This document shows positions 1 through 10,055 of a stretch of 25,318 bases of DNA, in pieces. The stretch lies in assembly GCA_010356995.1 (NCBI GenBank), contig ML996716.1, positions 1 to 25,318 on the forward strand, given 5' to 3'. Made by a program: the position numbers and the translations under genes. The notes beneath the pieces were generated by a model. It did not search any database and was not told the origin of the DNA. It saw nothing but the letters and a program-made list of their open reading frames with translations. Origin of the DNA: Trichodelitschia bisporula. Its lineage: Eukaryota > Ascomycota > Dothideomycetes > Phaeotrichales > Phaeotrichaceae. Numbering within the stretch: position 1 is the first letter of the stretch; each line of letters opens with the position of its first letter.

Positions 1-252
1 CATTTTCGATTCGATTGCAACGATGCGCTCGAATAGCTCGATCGCCTCGCCTATTCGCCCGTCTTTAAGGTATGCGCTCGCGAGTTGGTGCTGCGATCCT
101 AGACGGTCTGAATGATCTTCCCGCAGTACTTGCGATTGGATTGCAACGACGCGTTTGAGTAGCTCGATCGCCTCGCCTATTCGCCCGTCTTCAAGGTATG
201 CGCTGGCCAGGTAATGCTCCGAATCAAGAGTTGCTGCATCATCTTCTCCGGA
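1..252 (-). repeat. 126-bp coding tandem repeats (42-residue TPR units)
   Basis: Bases 1-126 and 127-252 align at a fixed offset of 126. The first about 80 bases of each unit are nearly the same, including a run of more than 30 identical bases beginning at 37 and at 163. In protein this is the 42-residue TPR unit typical of fungal NLR repeat domains (ASAYL.DGRIGEAIEL in both copies). The array continues past the left edge, so its copy number is unknown. Confidence 0.8.
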
Positions 253-2871
253 ATTTTCTTTTCTCCATTTGAAAACTTGCTCATACCAGTATATACACTC
301 CCGGAGTCTCCTATCCCACATAAAGAAGTGCCCAAGCAGCTTGCATAGGGTGTAATGGCTGGCCAAGTCTTCGCCCTGAGCAGATTGAGCAACTTTTAAC
401 GCGTGGGGCAGGTATTCTCGACACATCGGCATGTTGTCATAGCTGTCCTGGGCATCTGGAAATGCATCCGCAAGGTGCTCCACCGCCTCTTTTCTCGCCT
501 CCTCTTTCACCAGGGGATGCTTGTCAAGCCAAATCTTGGTCGCCTTTTGCACGAGTCTGTGCATGTCGTACATGTCTTCGTCCCGTTTGGTGAAGAAAGC
601 GTATCCAAGAAGGGTACCAATGGCCCTCACCAGTTGTTCTTCGGGCGGCACTAGGGGCAAGATCGACCGAGGTATCGCCTTTGGCTCAATGTAAGACACG
701 AAGGCAAGGAGGTCGGCAGCTGTTTGATCCGTCAGGCGAATGTGCTCGAACGACACAATCCATGTGTTTGCAATGGCGTTTGGAGCGCCCCGGGGTCGTG
801 TGAGGTCGAGGAACTCGGCGCTCATGAGATTGGACATATCTTGGTCGGTATTCCTCAGGAGGTGCAAATATCTGGAGATCGACAGCTTGTTTCTGTTGAG
901 GTAGGCTGCTGCTTGTGCGATCGCCAAAGGGAGGAATGCCAGTTCAGTCAAGAGCTCGTCCGTGATCGAAGGTTTGGAAAGCAAGGTTTTGTCAAGCAAG
1001 GAATTTGCCAAAAAGTCAAGCGAGTCTCTCTTGCTCATTTCACCCAGTGAAATGGCTCTATCACGCCCCAGGTCCTCTGCAATTTGCCTTACACGCGTTG
1101 TGCAAAGGACAAAGCCGTTCGCGCTTTTCGGAAGAAAATAGGCAATATGCATGGACGGATCGGCGGATAGAGAAAAGATATTCGCGTCGTCGACGTTATC
1201 AACAATCAAAAGCCAGGGCCCTGCCATTTCGCCACTTAGGTACTCCTTCACCAACTCCTTCACGTCCTTGTCCTTTTCGTTCTCTGAAAGGATCGACAAC
1301 TCCCTTGCGATACTGGAGCAGTCTTGAGTAAAGATTGCCGCGCTCACAGCGGAAACCCAAAATACAGAGCACTGAGGATGGTTCTCTTTCACCCAGTAAG
1401 CGAACTGCAAGGCGATTTGCGTCTTCCCAGTGCCGCCGAGGCCGTGAATTGCCACCATTCGGTTGGTTTTGTCTGCGAAGAGGCCTTGGACCTTCGCGAG
1501 CTCAGCTTTCCTGCCGACGAAGTTTTCGTTTGGTTGAGAGGGAATGAAATAGGTCGCTTTGGGGGCACAATCTTAGACATTTAGTCAGGCTGCAAAGCAA
1601 CTTAGGTTTGACGCTCACCTTTGGATGAGCCATCCATGGCTAGCCGAGGATCCTCAGGCAGTCGAGAACCAATTTCAGGTGACCGGGCCAAGTCAGTATT
1701 AGCCGTTGCAATGAATTTAAAGACTTACTCCACTAGCCTCCAGTGCATCACGGATCGTGTTTAGGACCTTCAGGTAATTGGAATCTTGTCTGCTGGTGTA
1801 TTTGCAAACACCATGATGATCGGCCTGCAAGGACATGTACATTTCCCCGGTACACATAAGTCTAGCCGAGCCTTTGTCCACGACCTGAACCTTGCCCGGA
1901 AACTTGCGGCTCAGTTGGGCGAATAAGGGGGTCTCCAAAGTCTCCCAGAAGGACGCAAGAAAAAGCTTGCCCGTGTGGTGGCGGAAACCTTCGTTAATGG
2001 TTTCCAAGGTCTCCGAATTTCGTTCCAGACTGTGCCTAAACTGGGTGTCTGAAAGGACGACTGACACTGAAATGAGCTTCCCGAGCAATGGGGCCGCGTC
2101 AGAGCCGATATGGGGCGTCGACAGAAAGATCATAGCATTGACGGAGGAGCCGATTCGGAGGTATTTTGGGTTGCTTTGGGCATTTAGGGCATCGATGTAT
2201 GCTTTTTTCACGACCAACCCTCCCATTGAGTGGGCAACAAACAGAATAGGCATGGCTCCGATTTCGTGGCTTTCGCCTGTATCATTATTTCGGCTACGAG
2301 CCATCAAGGCCAGTAGGTCCATGGCGAAATTCCCAATAGTCTGGTTGTTGGCTTCGGTCGACAGCCAATCCGCGTTGTATCCAAAGGTGAAAATCCTGGC
2401 CTTTTCCATGCCAAGCTCTTTCGGAAGCCATTCACCTGGCCAGAAGAGCTCCGGTGTGCCGTCTTTGGCCCAGGTTGCATGGCTTGAACCGCCTAGTCCG
2501 TGAACGAATATGATATCCACAGCGGGAGAACCGCTTGGCGCCGCGACGAGGGTTAGGGTGCGCAAGTTTGGTAGCGATGTGGGAACAACCGTCTCGCGGC
2601 CTGTGGGGCCGGGACTCGACGATGATCGTGGCACGCGCTGCTCGCTGGGCTCGGTGGAGGGCTGGCCGACGGAGGGACGGAGTGCGACATGATTATCAGC
2701 TGCGCCAGACTTGGTCCCGTCACCGGCTTCATCGCGTTTCTTGCCAGGTTTAGGCCTTAGTATGTTCCGAAATTTTCTCTTGAACACAGTTAGTAAGGAC
2801 CAAAAGCAATGGTGGAAAGAGCTCAGATACAGTGAATACAACTGCACCACAAATGGGAGTGAAAACGGCAT
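1..2871 (-). CDS. NLR-type protein: SesB-like alpha/beta hydrolase + NB-ARC + TPR repeats (3' end beyond left edge)
   Basis: Three exons, 2871-1729, 1652-1619 and 1571 to the left edge, give 916 codons without a stop. Intron 1 (1653-1728) starts GTAAGT; intron 2 (1572-1618, 47 bp) starts GTGAGC and ends CTAAG; they enclose a 34-nt microexon. Residues 1-30 are hydrophobic, followed by a basic run (KRKFRN). Residues about 100-380 are an alpha/beta hydrolase of the SesB/DUF676 type: oxyanion motif VHGLGG (123-128), nucleophile elbow AHSMGG with Ser215, and a late ADHHGVCKY holding the probable catalytic His. From about 410 comes NB-ARC: FVGRKAEL, P-loop HGLGGTGKT (435-443), LLIVDNVDD as Walker B, a CTTR motif, LPLAIAQAA and MHRLVQ. 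Then come 42-residue TPRs. By family knowledge these are STAND ATPases that oligomerise on ligand recognition and unleash the N-terminal effector; SesB-type effectors occur in fungal incompatibility genes. The ligand is unknown. The start is the first ATG of the open frame; an upstream non-coding exon is possible. Confidence 0.88.
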
Positions 2872-4812
2872 ACATCGGCCTTAAGGAGCAAGGGCAGTTG
2901 TAGCGAAGGAGAATACGTACCATGATGGTTCAGAGCTGTTAAGACGCTTCATTGCTCAGTCACGAGATGCTGGAGAGGCGAAAAGCTGATGGGAAATGAA
3001 CCAGGTCCGCGAGCGACTCGCCCTCAGCTGTGGGATTACTCAGTGCGGGGGGGCTCGGCGCTCCCAGCCCCGTGTACTACGTGGAGGCTGTGATAAGTGC
3101 GCAAAGGCATTCTCGGTCTGTCCTGGCCGTCCAGTAACAGCTGCAGCTGGTCCCGGCACCGGAGGGCGCAGCCTGACCACCGACAGCCTAATCTCGAGGG
3201 ACACGCTGTCCCCCAACCCCAGAAGGAGGACCAGTGGGAACTCGCCGGGCGAGAAGCGGAGGGAGGGCAGTAGCATCGCAAGCCAAAATGAGTGCAAACG
3301 TGGAGCATCATGTCACTCTCAAAACTGAAGTTGATAGTTTAGTTGACGGCTTGATGTCAAAACTGAGTAGGATGGGATCGGCTTGCAAGGGTCTGACGGG
3401 TCGCGCCTGCGCCTGCGCTTGCGCGAGCCCCACTTTCATCTGCCCCACCGCTCCAGACTGGACACCACCAGCGATCAGCATTGTTAGACGACGTTGAGTA
3501 GATCTAAGCACCTACGAACCCGCCCGGTGCTTTCCATCTTTGAGGCTAGCTGTGCATAGCTTGAATGCCTCGGCATTGGGAGGATGGTTCGCGGTCCGCT
3601 GGAGTTTAGGACTAGATGCTGGAACCTGTAACTGTTGATGGCGGCCTGAGTGGGCGAAAGCATTGATGGAGGGTAGGTGATGTAGGCAACGCTCAGTCAT
3701 AGACAAAGCGCAAGTAAGCTTTTCAAAAGGTTGGAAAAGGACAAAGAAGACAGCAGCGTCGCGGGGCCCTCAGCAGTATGCAAACAGTAGTCCCATATCG
3801 CCTTCCACTGTCCTGGTCAATACCTGTCCCTAGGCCCAGTGTTGACCGTCACTCCCTGCCCAACTCACAGTTGGGTCCCTTTGTCATGGGCGGATATACC
3901 ATCTCTCCCATGTCAAATCGCCACATACCCTGTGTCGGTCACGTGACTCGGTAAGCTTGATGCCTGATCCCTCCAATTCCAGCCCGGCTGGACTTGCAGG
4001 GGTGAGGACTTGGCGCAGGCTGTGCGCTAGCACCCCCAAACTCCCCCACACTCCGCATTCACACGCGAAACCTTTACACAGTTCTTCAAGCTTTCAATGA
4101 ATGCTATTCCACAACCAATGCTGTGCAACCAGTGATTTGTGCGCCCCTGACATCTACGTCTTGAGTGCCCCGCTACTGGAGTTTCCCCGCTTCGTTTTCC
4201 CTTCCGCATTCACCTATCCCGATCCAGCATCTCCACTAAAATATGCCTTATATGTCGCGAACCTTTGTGCGAAGGTTCTATAATGATCGCGTCCACGGCG
4301 TTCTCTATGCGATTTTCTCCGTCTTTTGGCTCAGTTCATGTGGGCACTAGCGGGGCTTCGGTCAGATCAAGGTGTCTACAGACAATTCAAAAGGCACCCG
4401 AAGCATTATAGCATGAACGCTCTGACCATGGTAACGGTCTTAGCACCGGCAGAGATGTAGGTTTTCCCCGCGGACGAAAAGGGGCTGACGTCGCAGGGTG
4501 ACCTTCATCCTCGCCACAATCCATATTCTCCTTCATATGCAAGCAGTCGGTCCCAAGAGACGAGACTCCGGACCGCCGCCAGCGTCCTACCAGCGGGGGC
4601 ATCACAATGCCGCCACGCCTCCGCAGCTGTATGCTGAGGGAACACTGGCCCGCCGGAGATGCCGCTTACAGGAACGAAGCGTTAGTTCAAGTCGCCATAC
4701 TTTCACCATTGCGGGGCTTGTTGCGATTCTTCTGGGAGGCACGGGTTCAAAATTCTTGGGAATTTGGCAAATCATTCAAGTTTTCGCTTCATTAGTCTAC
4801 ATCATGTGCATG
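2872..4812. other. Intergenic, no supported gene
   Basis: About 1.9 kb between the NLR start (minus, promoter side) and the 3' end of the BTB gene. Open frames here are short, overlap each other on both strands and show no recognisable domain. The first several hundred bases must hold the NLR promoter. A GC-rich low-complexity run (gcctgcgcctgcgcttgcgc) lies near 3406-3425 and a small hairpin (CCCAAC/GTTGGG arms) near 3860. No tRNA-like or repeat structure was seen. Confidence 0.6.
3938..3947. promoter_or_regulatory. Palindromic CACGTG (bHLH / Cbf1-type) site
   Basis: GTCACGTGAC is a perfect 10-bp palindrome that contains the RTCACGTG consensus known for Cbf1/CDEI and other fungal bHLH factors. 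It lies about 1.07 kb upstream of the NLR start and 0.87 kb past the BTB stop. One short site is weak evidence of function. Confidence 0.2.
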
Positions 4813-5932
4813 TCACCCACTCACTCGCCAGTGAATCCCATCCCGAAGTTCGGCCCCGGAATTGAACGCTGCATGGTTCTCGGTGTGCCCAGGGTCGACG
4901 TCAGCACTGTTGGTGCGCGACGGATTGGCATCTGCATCGGACATATCGGCGGAGCCCGTGCCATCGTTGTCCTGATCGCGGCGCTCGAACAAGCCGTCAT
5001 AGTTGATCTGATACCGGTGGATGATAACGGTCGTTTTGCTAGTGGGCATCGGCCGAAAGATAGGCCCGGTGGCCAACTCGCGAACTGTACACTCCATGGT
5101 ACAATGTTGAGCACTTGTGTGCGATTCAATGTCCCTGGCGCAGCGGCGCGTTGGCATCGGAATCCATTCGGTCCGAACCTCGGCCCAGTCGTGTGGACCG
5201 AGTTCATATTGCGGGACGGCTTCGCCCATGGCAGGCGCTGTGACAATCATCCGATAAGTGACAAGCTCGCGGTAACGCTCGGCTCGAATCCAGTCACACA
5301 GCTTGTTCACGCCGAAGAGGTTGGCGGTCTCGAGGATGTCCGTGTAAAGTTCAAAGTCCCACCCATCCTGCGCCGTCCACAAGAATGGGAAGCGCCCGGT
5401 TCGAACGTACTCGGCGACGTACTTGAACGGCGTGGCGTGGCCGACAGCGACAAATGTCGGAACGTTGAGATTGGGGAGGAGCGTATGTGGGCGTATCTGC
5501 TGTGGATGCTGGCCGGAGAAGAAGCGCGCAAAGTACGACGAGTGCGTGCACAGCTGTTTGATTGTAAAAGCAAACGATTGACCCCCTACCGCGATGATGA
5601 CTAACTTATCGGGGTGCCACTCCTGGAGACTGGCTCATCGAGAAATTTGTCATTTGCAGCGGGCTGAGGCTCGGCCAAACATGGATGGCGGCGTCGATTA
5701 TGCACGATGAATGCGGGTGGCCGCCCAACGAACCGATCAGGCACCACTGGCGCCGGTGTGCATCGGCCAGCAGAGGGAAAGATATATCCGTCGTCCAATT
5801 TAGGTGCGCTAACTCCAGATATATGTGCTCCTGGGCCCCATGACGGTCGGCCTCAGCGTAGGGAGTGTTTGTAGCATCGGACGCGTCGGGGACGAGCGGT
5901 GGTAAGCCAGGCTGGAGCCCAGGCGTCGACAT
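4813..5932 (-). CDS. BTB/POZ-domain protein (first exon boundary uncertain)
   Basis: The main coding frame runs from about 5629 down to the stop at 4813-4815, about 270 codons. Its start is a BTB/POZ (T1/KCTD-like fungal) fold: VIIAVGGQSFAFTIKQL, HSSYFARFFSG, KYVAEYVRTGRFPF and YTDILETANLFGVNKL. BTB domains dimerise and often act as Cullin-3 adaptors; nothing here identifies a partner. The tail (after about residue 130) is acidic, Asp/Ser-rich and unrecognised. The frame has no ATG before an upstream stop, so a 5' exon is needed. The best candidate starts at the ATG at 5932 (MSTPGLQPGLPPLV). A splice from a GTTAGC donor (5813) to the AG at 5630 keeps frame (YLDLQEWHPDKLVIIAVGG), but the donor is weak and AG at 5623 is an alternative. 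The opposite strand is open for 368 codons across 4498-5604; I take this as a shadow because BTB motifs are only on the minus strand. Confidence 0.72.
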
Positions 5933-5938
5933 GGTGTA

Positions 5939-6001
5939 CTAGAGGCGGTTAGTAAACTTTGATTAAGAAGATGCGCAAACTTTGCGCGTGAAGGATAGTA
6001 C
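5939..6001 (-). other. Probable 5'UTR intron of the BTB gene
   Basis: Just upstream of the BTB ATG the minus strand shows a textbook fungal 3' splice signal: branch sequence TTTACTAACCG, then CTAG ending at 5939, seven bases before the ATG. A GTACTA at 6001 would be the donor and give a 63-bp intron. The near-palindrome GCGCAAACTTTGCGC (5973-5987) lies inside it. The 3' signal is strong, the donor weaker. Confidence 0.45.
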
Positions 6002-6020
6002 CAGTGCTGAAGAATTGCGA

Positions 6021-6072
6021 GGGTGTGGATGTAGCGGTGCTGAGTGAATACGTGGGTGTGGATGTAACGGTG
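6021..6072. repeat. Two-copy 33-bp tandem repeat upstream of the BTB gene
   Basis: The 19-base core gggtgtggatgtagcggtg at 6021-6039 recurs at 6054-6072 with one substitution, a spacing of 33 bases. It lies in the probable 5' leader or promoter of the BTB gene. A shorter echo (ttctccgaaggg twice) sits at about 6125-6151. Confidence 0.6.
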
Positions 6073-6366
6073 ACGAAGATCTCCGGCCGGTGGCAAGCTG
6101 CTAAAGAGCAACCTCGGAGATCGGATTCTCCGAAGGGTGGATTCTCCGAAGGGCCAGGCAAACATGGCTTTCGACTGATGTTGAGGTTGAGATGAAAGAG
6201 TGGAGGGGGGGCTGGGACGGAAGCGTTGCGGGTGAGAAGATGGTACTCCAGACGAAATGACGATTCACCTTCGAACATCACACCAGGGGGTGGATGATCT
6301 AGACTGGTGCCCAAAGGAACCCATCAGGGTTCTTGAGCGCATGGCTGACAAAAAGCTGGCATACAG

Positions 6367-6376
6367 TTTATATAAA
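6367..6376. promoter_or_regulatory. TATA-like palindrome
   Basis: TTTATATAAA is a perfect palindrome about 435 bases upstream of the BTB ATG and about 300 bases past the dioxygenase stop (both genes on minus). With a spliced leader of a few hundred bases it could be the BTB core promoter. This rests on sequence and position only. Confidence 0.3.
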
Positions 6377-6670
6377 ACCTATGTTGCTATCCTGTGATGT
6401 GGACATGATCAATGTGTAGAGCGGCGGGGTGCTTGAATACTTACCAGGAGGTTTAAATAACTTGCCCCCATCTTCCGACGAGGTGGGCATCTATGGCAAG
6501 AGTCAGACGCCTTTGGGATTGTACAAATAAGCTATGACAAGCAATGATTGCAGGCAAGGGATGAACAACGGGCGACAATTTCAGTCAGTGCATTGCTCGG
6601 TCCATTGACGGTGACCTGCATGAAAACCAAGAGTCAAATTACTCAACAAAGTCCATTGCTAGTCGAATAC

Positions 6671-7967
6671 TCAAGCTGCGACCACGCCCTCGCGCCAGTT
6701 GACCGAAGCCGGGTCATAGTACGGCTTCTCGCCGAGCGACACGACGCGGTTGCCCTGGCGCTTGCCCTCGTAGTCGTTCGTCGCGGTGTGGAAGACCGAG
6801 CGGTTGTCCCAGATGGCCAGGTCGTTCAGCCCCCACTTGAAGCGCACCTGCAGGTCATGGTTCTCAGCAATGATCTGCACAAAGTAGGCCTTGAGGATCT
6901 CGCTCTCGCGCGTCGTTACACCATCAATCCATCCCGCATGCACTTGATGTCCAGCACCAAACAGGCTCTTCCAGCCAGTTACCGGGTTGGTCCGGATTAC
7001 GGGATGTGACGCCTGGAAGTCGAGGCCCGTGTTCTCCGGCGCGCCGCGGTCCTGGTCGATCAGCTCGACGCCATGCTTCTTCTGGATGTTGACAAAGTTG
7101 GGCTGGTAATGCGTCGCAGTCAGGCTTTCGGCCAGCTTCTGGATCGGCGCGGACAGCCGGCTGTAGGCTTCATAGCCCGAGGCCCACAGCGTGTCGCCGC
7201 CGGCACCATCCCCCGGGAGCTTGGTGATCTTCAGGATGGCGTAGTCCGAAGGGATGCGCTCAAAGGTGATGCTGTAGATGTCAGCTCGGAGTGGGAAACG
7301 CGGACCCCTGAGATACGTACTCGGCGTGCCAGCCCTCACTGGCTAGGCGCTTGGAACCGACCGAAAAGCGGTCATCGTACAGTTTCCGGTTTTGCTCTGG
7401 GTGTTAGTCTGGTCACAGCTAGCAGATCAAACGGCAGCCTTACCTCAGATGAGATGACACTAATTTCGTCATCCAGACGGCCGTGTTCGTCGACGGCAAT
7501 GCCGCGCTTGCTGTTGCTCAGGGCATGGCGGTGCAGCTAGCTTGTCAGTGCATGCCTAAGGGGCGGACTTTCACATACCTTCGAGGTCGCTGGCTTGCCG
7601 GTCAGCTCACCGAGCTTCTGACCTAGAGTCTTCTGGTCATCAACGCCAATGTTCTGGTTGCGGAAGAACACGACGCCGCGCTGCGAGACTGATGCCGTCA
7701 GCACCACCTTCAACATCAAAGTGGCACCGTACCCAGAATGGCAAGGTCGCGGATCTTGCTGTCATCGCCCAGAATGTCCGTGAGCTGGAGCCTGGGAAAC
7801 TCCTTGCCAATGACGGGGGTCACATCATGACTCTCGTACACGTCGAGCGAGCCCGAGTACTTGAGCGGCGCAGGGAGGCGCGTGTTGCCGGTCAGAGACT
7901 TGACAGGAGCGTCAAGCTTATCCTGAGCGCGCACGGCAAGGTCGAGGTCTGCAGCGGGAGGGGCCAT
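6671..7967 (-). CDS. TauD/TfdA-family Fe(II)/2-oxoglutarate-dependent dioxygenase
   Basis: Five exons: 7967-7733, 7688-7579, 7536-7444, 7394-7321 and 7271-6671, with introns of 44, 42, 49 and 49 bp and donors GTACGG, GTATGT, GTAAGG and GTACGT. Spliced length is 1113 nt, 370 residues, the usual size for fungal TauD-like enzymes. The start at 7967 (MAPPAADLDL) is the ATG nearest the conserved part. Iron ligands are visible: H169 and D171 in GWHAD, and the distal H332 in SVFHTATND; R346 in GNRVVSLG should bind 2-oxoglutarate. SQRGVVFFRNQ (80-90) and FERIPSDYAIL are family landmarks. Relatives (TauD; yeast Jlp1) oxidise taurine or other sulfonates to release sulfite, but this family also includes enzymes for herbicides and other substrates, so the substrate is open. 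It is probably cytosolic, as no signal peptide is seen. Intron 4 interrupts the codon for D171. Confidence 0.93.
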
Positions 7968-9404
7968 ATCTGTGATTGATGCTGATTCTGATGCTGAACT
8001 GGAGGTGCTGATGGATGCGGACGAAAAATGAATGCTCGGAAGGGTCGTATATGCTGTTTTATGTTCAGGTTCCCCGCATTCCAAACACCAAACGCGATGA
8101 GGTGACTTTCACTACAATCGCGTCCATGTCGCGACCCATGCTGATACCAGATCGCGGGTGTTCATCATTGGCGATGATGTGCGATGTCGAGAGCTTTGCG
8201 TCAGGTCAGTCCCGTGATTTCATGCAACATCAACGCGTCTCCGCAGATATCGCCGCTGCTGGACCATTGCTGTCTTGCGAGCATCCAGAAGTCGGATAAC
8301 CCGGCACGTTCGTAAATCCCGCTATCTTTGCATCATTTTCACGAGCTCAAGTTTCTCCAATAACTGCGGCGTTGCCAGTAGCCAAGGGAAACGACGATGG
8401 TCATCCGGGGACGAGCTGGCCTGGAGATACGGATCAAAAGCGGGGTTTGGGATACTAAGCTCATGATAGAAGGCGGGGCGTCTATGTTGTGATGATCAGA
8501 TGCATCGAAGCGGCTTGTCGACCACGATGGTAGCGTGTTGTGACTGCGGATGGTGGCTCGGACGCGCGCGGGTGCTTCTTGGTGGGTGAGAATCCCTCCC
8601 TGCGTCAATCGGGATCTTCGACTGGCCAGTGGCGAGGCAATCGGCTCCAAGGCAGGTGAGAGGTGAGACGCGATGGCAATGGACACTGCATGCTGGAGGA
8701 GAGCGAGGTGCAAGGGAGAGAGCTCGTACAAGACTGGATGAGAGGAAGTGAGCAACTCTCCTCTCGCCTTGCCCGAGTTCTTGGGCTACTCGCCCCAAGT
8801 GGTGGTTGTTTACATGTCAAAGATCGCGTGTGATGGGACAACTTGTAGTTGCAAATGCATTAGATGTGAGGAGATGGAGAGGAGAGATGTGGACACCAGC
8901 CAGACCAGCCAGATCAGCCCTCTGGTAAACCTTGGCCAGGCATCCTTGGCATGAGGCCTACCCTCATGCCTGAAGCAAATCTCAGCCTTCGGTATCAAGA
9001 ACTCCCCAACAGTCATCATGCGTTCCATGATACTACACACGCCATACTTCCGAATGCTGCTGAAGTCGTCCAAGTACGAATTTGTGTTAGAAGGCTCCTA
9101 ATTCCGCGGTTCCAACAAGGGGATACTTATATCCTCCAATTGTTGCTGCAGCATACAATGTCCTGAATCCCGCTTTGACTATCATCCACGCTGGGTTCCT
9201 GACACAACACTAGGCATATGGGACCGACTTTCGCCCTTGGCCATTAATGAAAGTATTAAATTATCAATTATCTAGTCTATATTATGCTGCCTCAAGGCGC
9301 AACCTCGCCAGCCCAGCTCCCTGCGTACGCCCGCTACCATCTTCCGCAGCCGATATTGATGCATACCATCTCTTTACCCATCGACCACTTGCAGCCTTCA
9401 CACA
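7968..9404. other. Intergenic, no firmly supported gene
   Basis: This holds the dioxygenase promoter (right of 7967) and the 3' flank of the secreted-protein gene. Several overlapping frames of 60-138 codons between 8275 and 9166 on both strands have no recognisable domain. The only one that caught my eye is a 46-codon plus-strand frame at 8814-8954 with five cysteines in 13 residues (see findings). 9247-9290 is AT-rich, as expected of a 3' flank. Confidence 0.5.
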
Positions 9405-10055
9405 CTACCCAGCAATTTGTTCGTCTGAGTCATCAATGGGCTCACTCGGGATGATCGAGGGCCCCGAAAGAGTCTCCGCCGACTGCATCTCGTCAAGCTG
9501 ACGCGTGAGGTAGGCGGTGATCGCATCCTCGACAGTGTAACCATCGTAGAAAGCGAAGTTGGAAGCCAAGTAGCACTGGCCATCCTTCCACGCAACATGG
9601 TCGCAAACCTGAAGGCCGAGCTTGTTGCACTCGCGGACGCACTCGTTCAGAGAGCCCTTGGCCACCGAGCCGAAAGGATTGCCCTCGTGGGTCACGCCGC
9701 AGCGAATGATCCACTGCGAGCCGTCCTTGAGTGAGTATTGCTTGCGATCGTCACCCGGGCAGGTGAGCGAGATGGTTTCAGAGACTGAGGTTGATCCCGA
9801 GGCGGCCATCGTGGCGTGCTCCGCGCGGCGAACCTTATGCTTTGCCGCTGGGGCTGGGGCGGCAGTGCCAGCGTTCATGGAATTCTGGACGGTGACTGTC
9901 TCATCCACTTGGACCGTGGTCGCCGCATGGCGGATCATTGTCTCGTAGCCAGATTGGGCAAACGAGTCTGCGTCCACAGACGAGTCGGCCGAAGCCATGG
10001 TGGCGGCCGAAGCCAAAGAGGAGGCCAAAGCGGCACACAGGATCGAAGTCTTCAT
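9405..10055 (-). CDS. Small secreted cysteine-rich protein, PAN/apple-like core
   Basis: A single open frame of 216 residues. Residues 1-17 (MKTSILCAALASSLASA) are a clear signal peptide with an Ala-X-Ala-type cleavage site. A low-complexity Ala/Thr/Ser segment follows, with a dibasic KVRR site (74-77) that suggests Kex2 processing. The rest holds six cysteines at 99, 119, 139, 143, 151 and 161. The spacing (C-x19-C, then ECVRECNKLGLQVCDHVAW and GQCYLAS) resembles a PAN/apple fold, which binds protein or carbohydrate outside the cell. The C-terminal tail is acidic. No introns are needed. It is probably released outside the cell or into the wall; secreted effector, wall protein or adhesin-like roles all fit. 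The fold match is by eye; the secretion call is firm. Confidence 0.8.
   Translation of the reverse strand: MKTSILCAALASSLASAATMASADSSVDADSFAQSGYETMIRHAATTVQVDETVTVQNSMNAGTAAPAPAAKHKVRRAEHATMAASGSTSVSETISLTCPGDDRKQYSLKDGSQWIIRCGVTHEGNPFGSVAKGSLNECVRECNKLGLQVCDHVAWKDGQCYLASNFAFYDGYTVEDAITAYLTRQLDEMQSAETLSGPSIIPSEPIDDSDEQIAG

Noticed and set aside
3860-3877. CCCAAC/GTTGGG hairpin as a terminator or MITE end
   Set aside because: Too short, no partner repeat and no adjacent gene end.
4498-5604. 368-codon plus-strand open frame as a gene
   Set aside because: No domain or gene-like features; it lies opposite a minus-strand frame with clear BTB motifs, so it is most likely a shadow.
8339-8841. Three overlapping minus-strand frames upstream of the dioxygenase
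   Set aside because: All three frames are open at once, which indicates composition rather than coding; no motifs.
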